From Cognatishimia sp. MH4019 (lineage in GTDB: Bacteria > Pseudomonadota > Alphaproteobacteria > Rhodobacterales > Rhodobacteraceae), in the NCBI RefSeq assembly GCF_020177595.1, contig NZ_JAHTBL010000002.1:310001-374000 (forward strand): a stretch of DNA of 64,000 bases, read 5' to 3'. The translations under genes and the position numbers were made by a program. Below are positions 46,640 through 54,190 of this stretch, piece by piece. How positions within the stretch are numbered: the stretch's first letter is position 1; the number at the start of each line of letters is the position of its first letter. The notes beneath the pieces were generated by a model, which had not been told where the DNA came from, made no database searches, and saw nothing but the letters and a program-made list of their open reading frames with translations.

Positions 46640-48679
46640 TCAAGCCTCGCGCAGGATATCAAGGAACGCGTCGCCAAAGCGTTCAGCCCGCCGTTCGCCC
46701 AAGATACGGGTGAGCGTGCTGGGATCGCGGGGCTTGGTGTTGGCGACTTTGGCCAGCAAAGACGCGGAACAGGTCAGCGGTTTGTCCACGCCATCGGGGC
46801 CGCGCGACAGGTCGGCTTGTACTTCAAGAAGGCGGTCGTAGATCGAGCCTTCGTTGCGGCCAGCGAGCTTACGGCGGGCGGGATGCGTTTCCTCAACCGC
46901 ACCGTTGATGACTTCGAGGAAGGCCTTTCCGTAGCTTTCCAACTTCTTTGCGCCCACACCGCCGATCCCCGCCATCGCGTCCAGATCGGCGGGGCGTTTC
47001 TCGGCCATTTCGATCAGCGTGCGGTCGTTGAAAATGATGTAGGCGGGGACGCGAGCAGCCTCGGCCAGTGCGCGGCGCTTGGCTTTGAGCGCGGACAGCA
47101 AAGGTGCGTCTTCGTCCGAGACCAGCGTCTTGACAGCGGGGCGGCGTTTACCGGCGGCTTTGATCGTGTCGCGGCGCAGCTCAATCGTGGCTTCGTCGCG
47201 CAGGATCGGGCGGGCGGCCTCGGTCATGCGGAGCGCGCCATGGCGGTCGGGATCGGGGCGCACCAGATCGTGACCCATCATCTGACGGAAGACGGCCTGC
47301 CATTGGCGTTTGTCGTATTCGGTGCCGACGCCGAAGGTGGGCAGGTTGTGATGGCCGCGGGCGCTGACCTTGTCAGTTTGATTGCCGAGCAGAATGTCGA
47401 TGAGGTGACCCGCGCCGAACCATTCTTCCGTGCGCAAGATGGCGGAAAGGGCTTTGCGCACAGCGACAGTGCCGTCGAAGGTTTCGGGCGGCGTGTCGCA
47501 GAGGTCGCAATGACCGCAGGGCTCGGACGTTTCGGCAAAATAACCAAGCAAGGTTTGGCGACGACATTTGAGGGCTTCGGCTAAACCGAGAAGCGCATTG
47601 AGCCGCGTGTGATCGGCGGCGCGGCGTTCGGGGGGCGCGAGACCTTCGTCAATCTGGGAACGGCGGAGGCGGATGTCTTCGGGGCCGAACAGGGTTAACG
47701 TCTCGGCAGGGGCACCATCGCGCCCAGCACGGCCGATTTCCTGATAATACGCCTCGATGGATTTGGGCAGATCAGCGTGGGCGACCCAGCGGATGTCGGG
47801 CTTGTCGATGCCCATCCCGAAGGCGACGGTCGCGACAACGATCAGGCCGTCTTCCTGCTGGAAGCGGCGTTCGACGATGCGGCGATCTTCGGCCTCCATC
47901 CCGCCGTGATAGTGGCAGGCGGAGTGACCGGTTTCGCGGAGCGCTTGCGCCAGCGTTTCCGTTTTCGCGCGAGTGCCGCAATAGACGATGCCGGACTGGC
48001 CTTTGCGGGCATCGGCAAAGTCGAGGATCTGGCGGCGCGGGCTGTCCTTGTTGGCGAACGCAAGGTGGATATTGGGGCGATCAAAGCCGTGCAGGAAGGT
48101 TTGCGGCGACTGACCGTCGAAGAGCCGCGTGACGATTTCTTCGCGCGTTTCGGGATCGGCGGTGGCTGTGAAAGCGGCCAAAGGCACGTCGAGCGCGCGG
48201 CGCAGCTCGCCAATGCGCAGGTAATCGGGGCGAAAATCATGGCCCCATTGGCTGACGCAATGGGCCTCGTCCACAGCGATCAAGCTGACGTTGATCCGCT
48301 TGAGCATGGTAAACGCAGACGCGGCGGCGAGGCGTTCGGGGGCCATATAAAGGAGTTTGAGTTCCTCGCGCTCAAGCGCGTCCCAGACGGCATCGGTTTC
48401 CTCGGGCGTGTTGCCTGAGGTCAAAGCGCCTGCGGCGACACCCGCTTGTTGCAGCCCATGCACCTGATCGCGCATCAAGGCGATGAGGGGGGAAATGACA
48501 ACGGTCACGCCCTCACGGCAAAGCGCAGGCAATTGGAAACACAGGGATTTCCCGCCACCCGTGGGCATAATCGCAAGGGTGTTTTGACCGGCGGTCACAG
48601 CCTCAACGATCTCTTCCTGACCGGGGCGAAAGCCGTCGAATCCGAAGACTTCCGCCAGAAGCTGTTGCGCTTGGGGCAT
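46640..48679 (-). CDS. recQ: ATP-dependent DNA helicase RecQ
   Basis: 679 residues from the ATG at 48679; the frame extends 15 codons further but family proteins start here. FGFDGFRPGQEEIV, PTGGGKSLCFQLP (Walker A), VDEAHCVSQWGHDFRPDY (DEAH box and aromatic-rich loop) and QEIGRAGRDG (motif VI) are present. A zinc-binding RQC region (CRRQTLLGYF, CGHCDLCDTP) and a C-terminal HRDC domain follow. RecQ unwinds recombination intermediates and stalled forks. Confidence 0.96.
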   Translation of the reverse strand: MPQAQQLLAEVFGFDGFRPGQEEIVEAVTAGQNTLAIMPTGGGKSLCFQLPALCREGVTVVISPLIALMRDQVHGLQQAGVAAGALTSGNTPEETDAVWDALEREELKLLYMAPERLAAASAFTMLKRINVSLIAVDEAHCVSQWGHDFRPDYLRIGELRRALDVPLAAFTATADPETREEIVTRLFDGQSPQTFLHGFDRPNIHLAFANKDSPRRQILDFADARKGQSGIVYCGTRAKTETLAQALRETGHSACHYHGGMEAEDRRIVERRFQQEDGLIVVATVAFGMGIDKPDIRWVAHADLPKSIEAYYQEIGRAGRDGAPAETLTLFGPEDIRLRRSQIDEGLAPPERRAADHTRLNALLGLAEALKCRRQTLLGYFAETSEPCGHCDLCDTPPETFDGTVAVRKALSAILRTEEWFGAGHLIDILLGNQTDKVSARGHHNLPTFGVGTEYDKRQWQAVFRQMMGHDLVRPDPDRHGALRMTEAARPILRDEATIELRRDTIKAAGKRRPAVKTLVSDEDAPLLSALKAKRRALAEAARVPAYIIFNDRTLIEMAEKRPADLDAMAGIGGVGAKKLESYGKAFLEVINGAVEETHPARRKLAGRNEGSIYDRLLEVQADLSRGPDGVDKPLTCSASLLAKVANTKPRDPSTLTRILGERRAERFGDAFLDILREA

Positions 48680-48751
48680 GGGACCTGTTCGTTGTTTACC
48701 GCTCTTTGGGTGTGAGACTCCCACACTAAGATTCGGTGAACAAGTCCGAAG

Positions 48752-49039
48752 TTAGAGGAACAAGGCCACGTTATTTTGCAGGATGATGCGGATCGCGATC
48801 AGGCCGATGAAGGCGACCAGCGGAGCCAAATCCAGCCCGCCCGTATCCGGCAAGATGCGGCGGATCGGGGCGTAGATCGGCTCTAACAGGCGGTTCAGAC
48901 CGTTCCAGATATTGTTCACGATCGGCTGATAGAGGTTGAGCACCTGAAAGCTGATGAGCCAGCTCATGATGATATGCGCGATCATGATGAACCACGCGAC
49001 ATCAAGGATCAGCATGATGATTTGATAGAGCGATTGCAT
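48752..49039 (-). CDS. YggT family inner-membrane protein
   Basis: 95 residues from the ATG at 49039 (AAGGGG upstream). Two hydrophobic segments (LYQIIMLILDVAWFIMIAHI and APLVAFIGLIAIRIIL) flank the conserved NRLLEPIYAPIRRILPDTGG loop, the YggT signature. These proteins have been linked to turgor control and protein placement, but no mechanism is settled. It stands alone between recQ and a divergent thioesterase. Confidence 0.9.
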   Translation of the reverse strand: MQSLYQIIMLILDVAWFIMIAHIIMSWLISFQVLNLYQPIVNNIWNGLNRLLEPIYAPIRRILPDTGGLDLAPLVAFIGLIAIRIILQNNVALFL

Positions 49040-49107
49040 AGGCACCCCTTCTTTTCTGAGCCTTAGGTAGGGCGCAGACCGGCAAAGCGCAAGCATACCG
49101 CGAGGTC

Positions 49108-49680
49108 ATGGTTGACGTGAACGTCAACTTCCATACCGTCTTGCGCATGTATCCCTTCATTCGCCTCGCCTTCCAGTTCTTCGTGCACCGCAAGGATGGG
49201 CCGCTTGATCTAACAGGCACCCATGTCTCGCAGCATATTTGCTGGCCGTGGGATATTGATCTGTGGATGGAGTTGAACAACGGGCGCACGCTGACGCTGT
49301 ATGATCTGGGGCGGCTGCCTTTGGCGCGGCGCGTCGGGCTGATCGGGCTTTTGCGGGAGAACAAGTGGAGTCTGACGATGGCCGGCGTCTCGGTGCGCTA
49401 TCGCCGCCGGGTGCGCATGTTCGAGCGGGTCGAGATGCGCAGCCGGGCTGTCTGCTGGGATGACAAGTTCGTCTATCTGGAACAGTCGATGTGGAAGGCG
49501 AACGGGGAGTGCGCGAACCATGCGCTCTATCGCTCGGCGATCACGGATCGCAATGGCATCGTGACCCCTGAGACGGCTTTGGCCGCATTGGGTAAGCCCG
49601 CGCCCAGCCCCGAAACTCCCGGCTGGATTGCCGCGTGGATCGCGGCAGATGCGGAACGTCCCTGGCCGCCAATGCAATAG
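49108..49680 (+). CDS. Acyl-CoA thioesterase, 4-hydroxybenzoyl-CoA thioesterase fold
   Basis: 190 residues. WPWDIDLWMELNNGRTLTLYDLGR is the hot-dog fold segment with the catalytic Asp (residues near 48-50), and VSVRYRRRVRMFERVEMRSR forms the long central strand pair. It matches the THEM6/YbgC-like branch. Natural acyl substrate is unknown. The start is 68 bases from the divergent yggT gene, so the two may share a promoter region. Confidence 0.8.
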   Translation: MVDVNVNFHTVLRMYPFIRLAFQFFVHRKDGPLDLTGTHVSQHICWPWDIDLWMELNNGRTLTLYDLGRLPLARRVGLIGLLRENKWSLTMAGVSVRYRRRVRMFERVEMRSRAVCWDDKFVYLEQSMWKANGECANHALYRSAITDRNGIVTPETALAALGKPAPSPETPGWIAAWIAADAERPWPPMQ

Positions 49681-49733
49681 ATCGTTGCGCGATGGGGATC
49701 GGCCTGTCTTAATCCGCTCAAACGGAGGGGATC

Positions 49734-51128
49734 ATGGCCGAAATTTCCGCGCGCAAGCGCATTTGGGGGTGGATCGCTTTCGACTGGGCGACGCAGCCAT
49801 TCTATACGCTGCTGCTGACGTTTATCTTCGGGCCTTACTTTGCCGCTATCGCCACGCAGGCGCTGATGGATGGCGGGCTGACCGAACAGGTCGCCGATGC
49901 GCGCGCGCAAAGCATGTGGTCGCTTGGGCAGACGGTGAGCGGGCTCTTTATCGCCTTCTCGGCCCCGCTGCTGGGGGCCGTCGCCGATAGCGCAGGCAAG
50001 AAAATGCCTTGGATCATTGCCTTTTCGGTCATGTATGTGGGCGGCGCTTGGGCGTTGTGGAGCCTGACGCCGGATGGCGGTGGTCTCTGGTTTGCGCTGA
50101 TTGCTTTTGGCATCGCCTTTGTCGGCGCGGAGTTTGCGCTGATCTTTACCAATGCCATCCTGCCGTCACTGGGCGATGATGCCGAGGTCGGGCATCTGTC
50201 TGGCAAAGGGGCGTCGGTTGGCTATTGGGGCGGCGTGCTGAGCCTCATCATCATGCTCACGCTCTTTGCAGAGAATGACACCGGCAAGACGCTGATCGGG
50301 ATGGACCCGTTGCTGGGCTTTGATGCATCCGAGCGGGAGGGCACGCGGTTTGTCGGGCCGTTTGTGGCGATCTGGTATCTGATCTTCATGATCCCGTTTT
50401 TCATGTGGGTCCGCGAGGCCCCAAAGCCCCGCGTTGAAGGTGATAAGATACGCGATGCGTTGCGGCAGTTGGGCAAGACGCTGCGTAATATCCTGAAGCG
50501 GCGAAGCTTGGCGGCGTATCTGCTGTCGTCGATGTTTTATCGCGATGCGCTGAATGCGCTTTATGGGTTCGGAGGGGTCTATGCGACGCTGGTCCTGGAT
50601 TGGTCGATCATCATGATCGGTGTCTTCGGGATCGTCGGCGCGATCACGGCGGCGGTCAGCGCGTATGTAGGCGGGCTCTTTGACCGGCGGTTTGGGCCGA
50701 AGCCGGTGATTATCTTCACAATCCTCATCCTGATTACGGTCTGCGTCGTGATCGTCGGGATGAGCCGCGAAATTCTGTTTGGCGTGCCGCTGGCCGAAGG
50801 ATCTTCGCTGCCCGACATCATCTTCTATGTCTGCGGCGCGGCCATTGGCGGCGCGGGCGGTGCGCTTTATGCGGCATCCCGATCAATGATGGTACGCCAT
50901 GCCAACCCGGATCGCCCGACCGAAGCGTTCGGGCTTTTCGCACTGTCGGGCAAGGCGACGGCGTTTCTGGCCCCGGCGTTGATCGGGATTGTCAGCTATC
51001 TGACCAACTCTCCGCGCATCGGAGTATCGCCGATCATTCTGCTCTTTCTCATCGGTCTCTTTCTGTTACGCTGGGTTGAACCCGAAGGAGATCGCAAGAC
51101 ATGGTTCGGATCGCAGCAGCCCTCCTGA
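49734..51128 (+). CDS. MFS transporter, UMF1/Atg22 family
   Basis: 464 residues with about 12 hydrophobic segments. AFDWATQPFYTLLLTFIF-like N-terminus (WIAFDWATQPFYTL) is the UMF1 signature. A charged central loop (EAPKPRVEGDKIRDAL) separates the two halves. This family resembles yeast Atg22 vacuolar amino-acid exporters. Substrate unknown. An AACGGAGG site precedes the ATG, and the stop overlaps mepA by 28 bases. Confidence 0.87.
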   Translation: MAEISARKRIWGWIAFDWATQPFYTLLLTFIFGPYFAAIATQALMDGGLTEQVADARAQSMWSLGQTVSGLFIAFSAPLLGAVADSAGKKMPWIIAFSVMYVGGAWALWSLTPDGGGLWFALIAFGIAFVGAEFALIFTNAILPSLGDDAEVGHLSGKGASVGYWGGVLSLIIMLTLFAENDTGKTLIGMDPLLGFDASEREGTRFVGPFVAIWYLIFMIPFFMWVREAPKPRVEGDKIRDALRQLGKTLRNILKRRSLAAYLLSSMFYRDALNALYGFGGVYATLVLDWSIIMIGVFGIVGAITAAVSAYVGGLFDRRFGPKPVIIFTILILITVCVVIVGMSREILFGVPLAEGSSLPDIIFYVCGAAIGGAGGALYAASRSMMVRHANPDRPTEAFGLFALSGKATAFLAPALIGIVSYLTNSPRIGVSPIILLFLIGLFLLRWVEPEGDRKTWFGSQQPS

Positions 51129-51961
51129 TCGCGCTTGGACTGGCACTTCCAGCCGCAGCACAAACCGAAGCCAAGCAGTATTTCGGACGCGAGAAAGTCG
51201 CCTCGCCGCACAAGCCTGCGCCGTTTGGAGGTTATGCGAAGGGCTGCATGGCGGGCGGTGTGCAATTGCCGGAAACGGGGCCGACATGGCAAGCGATGCG
51301 GCTGTCGCGGAACCGCAATTGGGGGCATCCGGAAACAATTGATTTCATCAAGGATCTAAGCGCAAAGGCCGCGCGGCAACCGGGATGGAACGGGCTTTAC
51401 ATTGGCGATATCTCGCAGCCGCGGGGCGGGCCGATGCTGACCGGGCATCGGTCACATCAGATCGGGCTGGATATCGACATCTGGATGCTGCCTGCGGATA
51501 ATCTGCGGCTGAGCCGAAACCAGCGCGAGAATATATCCAGTATTTCGACGCGGCGGGCGAAGGGCGCTTATGTGAACAGCAGTTGGACCCGCGCGCATCA
51601 CGAGATCATCAAGGCCGCCGCGAAAGACAAACGCACCGCGCGGATCTTTGTCTTCCCCGGTGCCAAGGTGCAGATGTGTAACGACGAGAAAGGCAACCGC
51701 GCGTGGTTGCGCAAGATCCGGCCCTGGTGGGGGCATCACTATCATTTCCATGTGCGGCTGAATTGCCCGCGCGGCGCGCGTGGCTGTGTGGAGCAACCTG
51801 CCCCGCCCGCCGGGGATGGCTGCGCAGACGCGGTGCAATGGGCCAACAACATCATCAACCCGCCACCCCCTGATCCCAACGCGAAACCGCGCCAGCCGCG
51901 GCGAGAGCTTGTGCTTGCGGACCTGCCTCAACAATGTCGCGCTGTCTTGTCGTCGCGCTGA
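51101..51961 (+). CDS. mepA: Penicillin-insensitive murein endopeptidase
   Basis: 286 residues. Signal peptide ALLIALGLALPAAAQ, then the M74 LAS-peptidase fold: H119 and D126 in GHRSHQIGLDIDIW and the histidines of HHYHFHVRLNCP bind zinc. It cuts D-Ala-mDAP cross-links in peptidoglycan. A reduced C-terminal tail with PPPDPNAKP ends the protein. It overlaps the MFS gene by 28 bases and the next gene by 28 bases, so expression of the three is probably coupled. Confidence 0.94.
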   Translation: MVRIAAALLIALGLALPAAAQTEAKQYFGREKVASPHKPAPFGGYAKGCMAGGVQLPETGPTWQAMRLSRNRNWGHPETIDFIKDLSAKAARQPGWNGLYIGDISQPRGGPMLTGHRSHQIGLDIDIWMLPADNLRLSRNQRENISSISTRRAKGAYVNSSWTRAHHEIIKAAAKDKRTARIFVFPGAKVQMCNDEKGNRAWLRKIRPWWGHHYHFHVRLNCPRGARGCVEQPAPPAGDGCADAVQWANNIINPPPPDPNAKPRQPRRELVLADLPQQCRAVLSSR

Positions 51962-52788
51962 CGCTTTGGGCCGGAGCGGCCCTTGCGCAGGCGGACTATA
52001 TCGGAAGCTATACATGGGACGCGCCTGCCGAGGCTTTCGGCGGGTTCTCTGGCATTGAGGTGTTCGAGGGCGGCACGCAGATGGTCGCGATCAGCGACCG
52101 GGGATGGATCGCGCAAGGTCGTCTGACGCGGGAGGGCGATCAGATTACCGGGGTTGCTGATCTGGTTCTGACACCCATTCAGGACCAAAATGGCGACACC
52201 CTGCCCCGCTATTTTGATGACAGCGAAGGGTTGGCGCGGACCGAGGACGGCGCGCTTTACATCTCGTTCGAGGGCAATCACCGGGTGGCTTACTATCCGA
52301 CCGCCGAGGGGCCGTCCCAGCCGATGAGCCGGCATCCGGATTTTGAAGGGATGCAGAACAACTCGTCCCTGGAGGCGCTCGCGATTGATGCGGAGGGCAC
52401 GCTTTACACGCTGCCCGAACGCTCTGGTGCGCTGAATGTGCCGTTTCCTGTGTATCGCTTCAAGGATGGCGTTTGGGATCAACCTTTTACCTTGCGCCGT
52501 GATCCGCCGTTCCTGCCAACCGGCGCAGATATCGGACCGGACGGGCGCTTTTACCTGCTGGAACGGCATTTCAACGGGCTGGGGTTCGAGACGCGGGTGC
52601 GCCGTTTTGCGATGGACGGCAGCGATGAAGAGACCTTGCTGCAAACCGGGTCAATGGAGCATGACAATCTTGAGGGGATCAGCGTTTGGCGCGATGCCAC
52701 GGATGATCTGCGGCTGACGCTGATCTCGGATGACAACTTCCGGTTCTTCCAGCGTACGGAAATCGTGGAATACCGCCTGCGCGATTGA
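51934..52788 (+). CDS. Esterase-like activity of phytase family protein
   Basis: 284 residues with a signal peptide ending ALAQA. The repeated six-bladed-propeller-like motifs FSGIEVFEGGTQMVAISDRG, DDSEGLARTEDGALYISFEG and HDNLEGISVWRDATD fit PF13449, proteins related to phytases with reported esterase-like activity. It is expected to be periplasmic or exported. Substrate unknown. Start overlaps mepA. Confidence 0.82.
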   Translation: MSRCLVVALTLWAGAALAQADYIGSYTWDAPAEAFGGFSGIEVFEGGTQMVAISDRGWIAQGRLTREGDQITGVADLVLTPIQDQNGDTLPRYFDDSEGLARTEDGALYISFEGNHRVAYYPTAEGPSQPMSRHPDFEGMQNNSSLEALAIDAEGTLYTLPERSGALNVPFPVYRFKDGVWDQPFTLRRDPPFLPTGADIGPDGRFYLLERHFNGLGFETRVRRFAMDGSDEETLLQTGSMEHDNLEGISVWRDATDDLRLTLISDDNFRFFQRTEIVEYRLRD

Positions 52789-52881
52789 TCTTGCCAAGCT
52801 GCAAAGCGCGACCTAAAAGCGCGCTGTTCCGGCAAGCGGTCGGGGCCAAGTCTCCGCGACCTTGTAAAAACGGATCAAACC

Positions 52882-53508
52882 ATGTCCAAGCATCATCTTC
52901 CTGGCATCATTGCGATGGCGATCATCGTTCTGACGTCCAATATTCTTGTCCAGTTCCTGTTCGGCAACTGGCTGACCTGGGGTGCGTTCACGTATCCCTT
53001 TGCCTTCCTTGTCACCGATATCATGAACCGCGTTTATGGCCGCAAGGCCGCGCAGCAGGTCATTTTGATCGGCTTTATCGTGGGCGTCTTCTGCTCGCTG
53101 GTTGGCGCGCAAATTCAGGGCGAGTTCGGCCCGCTGGTCACCTTCCGCATCGCGCTGGCCTCTGGGTTCGCATTCCTCGTGGCGCAAACGCTGGACGTGG
53201 TCATTTTCGACCGGCTGCGCAACGCGGATGGCTGGTGGAAAGCGCCACTGACCTCGACCGTGATTGGATCGGCTGTGGATACCGCGCTGTTCTTCACGAT
53301 CGCCTTCTCGGCGATGTTCGTCTTCCTTGAGCCCACAAACGATGTCAGCTGGGCCGGAGAGGTTTTGCCGATGCTGGGTGTGGGTCCCGAAGCCCCGCTT
53401 TGGGTGTCGCTGGCCTTTGCCGATTGGCTGGTGAAACTGTCGCTGGCGATCATCGCGCTGGTTCCGTTCCGAATTCTGGTCAACAAAATGTTGGCGCGGA
53501 CTGCATAA
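52882..53508 (+). CDS. yhhQ: Queuosine precursor transporter YhhQ
   Basis: 208 residues with six hydrophobic segments. The core LTWGAFTYPFAFLVTDIMNR is the signature of the VUT/YhhQ family, and RIALASGFAFLVAQTLDVVI is the second conserved segment. These carriers import the queuosine precursors preQ0 or preQ1. The 93-base leader has a small GCGCG/CGCGC hairpin, but no confident riboswitch. No good Shine-Dalgarno sequence is visible. The next 260 bases hold the mini-gene described below. Confidence 0.9.
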   Translation: MSKHHLPGIIAMAIIVLTSNILVQFLFGNWLTWGAFTYPFAFLVTDIMNRVYGRKAAQQVILIGFIVGVFCSLVGAQIQGEFGPLVTFRIALASGFAFLVAQTLDVVIFDRLRNADGWWKAPLTSTVIGSAVDTALFFTIAFSAMFVFLEPTNDVSWAGEVLPMLGVGPEAPLWVSLAFADWLVKLSLAIIALVPFRILVNKMLARTA

Positions 53509-53518
53509 ATCTTTTGAC

Positions 53519-53535
53519 TTATCCACAAGATGTGG
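53519..53535. promoter_or_regulatory. DnaA-box-like site overlapping a palindrome
   Basis: TTATCCACA (53519-53527) is a perfect match to the consensus DnaA box. CCACA-AGA-TGTGG (53523-53535) is an inverted repeat overlapping it. Directly before it lies TTGACT (53514-53519), a -35-like element, but no convincing -10 element follows at normal spacing. It precedes the mini-gene and could be its control site. An NrdR-type box is another possible reading. Confidence 0.4.
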
Positions 53536-53577
53536 CACGCTCCTAATTGAGTTCAACAACTGAAAGGAGGTGATCCA

Positions 53578-53634
53578 GTGTCAAGAGAGGTATTGGAGAG
53601 AGGTGTCGGAACAGGTCGGGAGGCCCGCCGCTAG
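53578..53634 (+). CDS. 18-codon mini-gene with a 16-base perfect match to the 16S rRNA 3' end
   Basis: GTG start at 53578, 18 codons (MSREVLERGVGTGREARR), TAG at 53632. Its ribosome site GAAAGGAGGTGATCCA (53562-53577) is perfectly complementary to all of the anti-Shine-Dalgarno tail, far longer than normal, with GGAGG seven bases from the GTG. The stop codon lies inside a hairpin (CCGCTAGG 53628-53635 with CCTAAGCGG 53640-53648, one bulge). CACCTCC at 53689-53695 can pair with GGAGGTG in the ribosome site. A terminator ends the unit at about 53738. It could be a leader peptide, a small protein gene or a ribosome-binding RNA; no known family is recognised. Confidence 0.5.
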   Translation: MSREVLERGVGTGREARR

Positions 53635-53705
53635 GCAGCCCTAAGCGGTCGAAGCGCCGCCCGATTTGGATGAGGTCCTAACCGGCCCCACCTCCGTAAG
53701 TCTCG

Positions 53706-53738
53706 AAGGGCCGTCCGTTTTCCGGGCGGCCCTTTCTT
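53706..53738 (+). terminator. Rho-independent terminator of the mini-gene
   Basis: AAGGGCCGTCCG (53706-53717) pairs over 12 positions (one T-G) with CGGGCGGCCCTT (53723-53734) around a TTTTC loop and is followed by TCTT. It is one of the strongest terminators in the window and lies 30 bases before the arfB start, so arfB needs its own promoter or readthrough. Confidence 0.88.
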
Positions 53739-53767
53739 GTAGGCGAGTGTTCGGGTTAGGTAGGGCC

Positions 53768-54190
53768 ATGTTGCGCATCACCGACAAAATCACGCTGGAG
53801 GACTGGGAAATGTCCGAAGCCTTCACCCGCTCGCAAGGGCCGGGGGGGCAGAACGTGAACAAGGTATCGTCTGCCGTGGAATTGCGGTTCGAGGCGGAGC
53901 GGTCGCCCAACTTGCCGGACCCGGTGAAGCGCCGGTTGAAACGGCTGGCGGGCCGACGGTGGACCTTGGACGGTGCGGTTTTGCTGCGGGTCGAGGACAC
54001 ACGCTCGCAAGCGCGCAACCGGGAGATCGCGAAAGAGCGGCTGGTGGAGTTGATCCGCAAGGCGTTGGAGAAACCCAAGCGGCGCATTCCGACGCGGCCC
54101 ACTTTGGGGTCGAAGAAACGGCGGTTGGCGGAGAAGGCCAAGCGCGGCGAGGTGAAAGCGCTTCGCGGCAAAGTGACGAGGGACGAATGA
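53768..54190 (+). CDS. arfB: Alternative ribosome-rescue factor ArfB (peptidyl-tRNA hydrolase, GGQ)
   Basis: 140 residues, full length. SQGPGGQNVNKVSSAV holds G26-G27-Q28, the motif that hydrolyses peptidyl-tRNA. The C-terminus is strongly basic (RRIPTRPTLGSKKRRLAEKAKR), the tail that enters the empty mRNA channel of stalled ribosomes. It rescues ribosomes stuck on mRNA without a stop codon. It follows the mini-gene terminator and overlaps the next gene by four bases (ATGA). Confidence 0.93.
   Translation: MLRITDKITLEDWEMSEAFTRSQGPGGQNVNKVSSAVELRFEAERSPNLPDPVKRRLKRLAGRRWTLDGAVLLRVEDTRSQARNREIAKERLVELIRKALEKPKRRIPTRPTLGSKKRRLAEKAKRGEVKALRGKVTRDE

Noticed and set aside
52789-52881. preQ1 riboswitch before yhhQ
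   Set aside because: The location is tempting and there is a run of AAAAAC, but the short P1 stem and C-rich loop of the preQ1-I type could not be matched, so only a weak hairpin is recorded.
53533-53548. Sigma-54 promoter (TGGCAC start)
   Set aside because: TGGCAC is present but the GC of the -12 element is missing at the required spacing.
53540-53577. Fragment of a 16S rRNA gene on the minus strand
   Set aside because: The match stops at 16 bases. Further upstream rRNA sequence (the GGGGAACCTGCGG part) is absent, so it is complementarity rather than an rRNA remnant.
53540-53738. SRP RNA, tmRNA or 6S RNA
   Set aside because: The tetraloop and internal-loop sequence of SRP RNA, the tRNA-like ends of tmRNA and the central bubble of 6S RNA are not visible.
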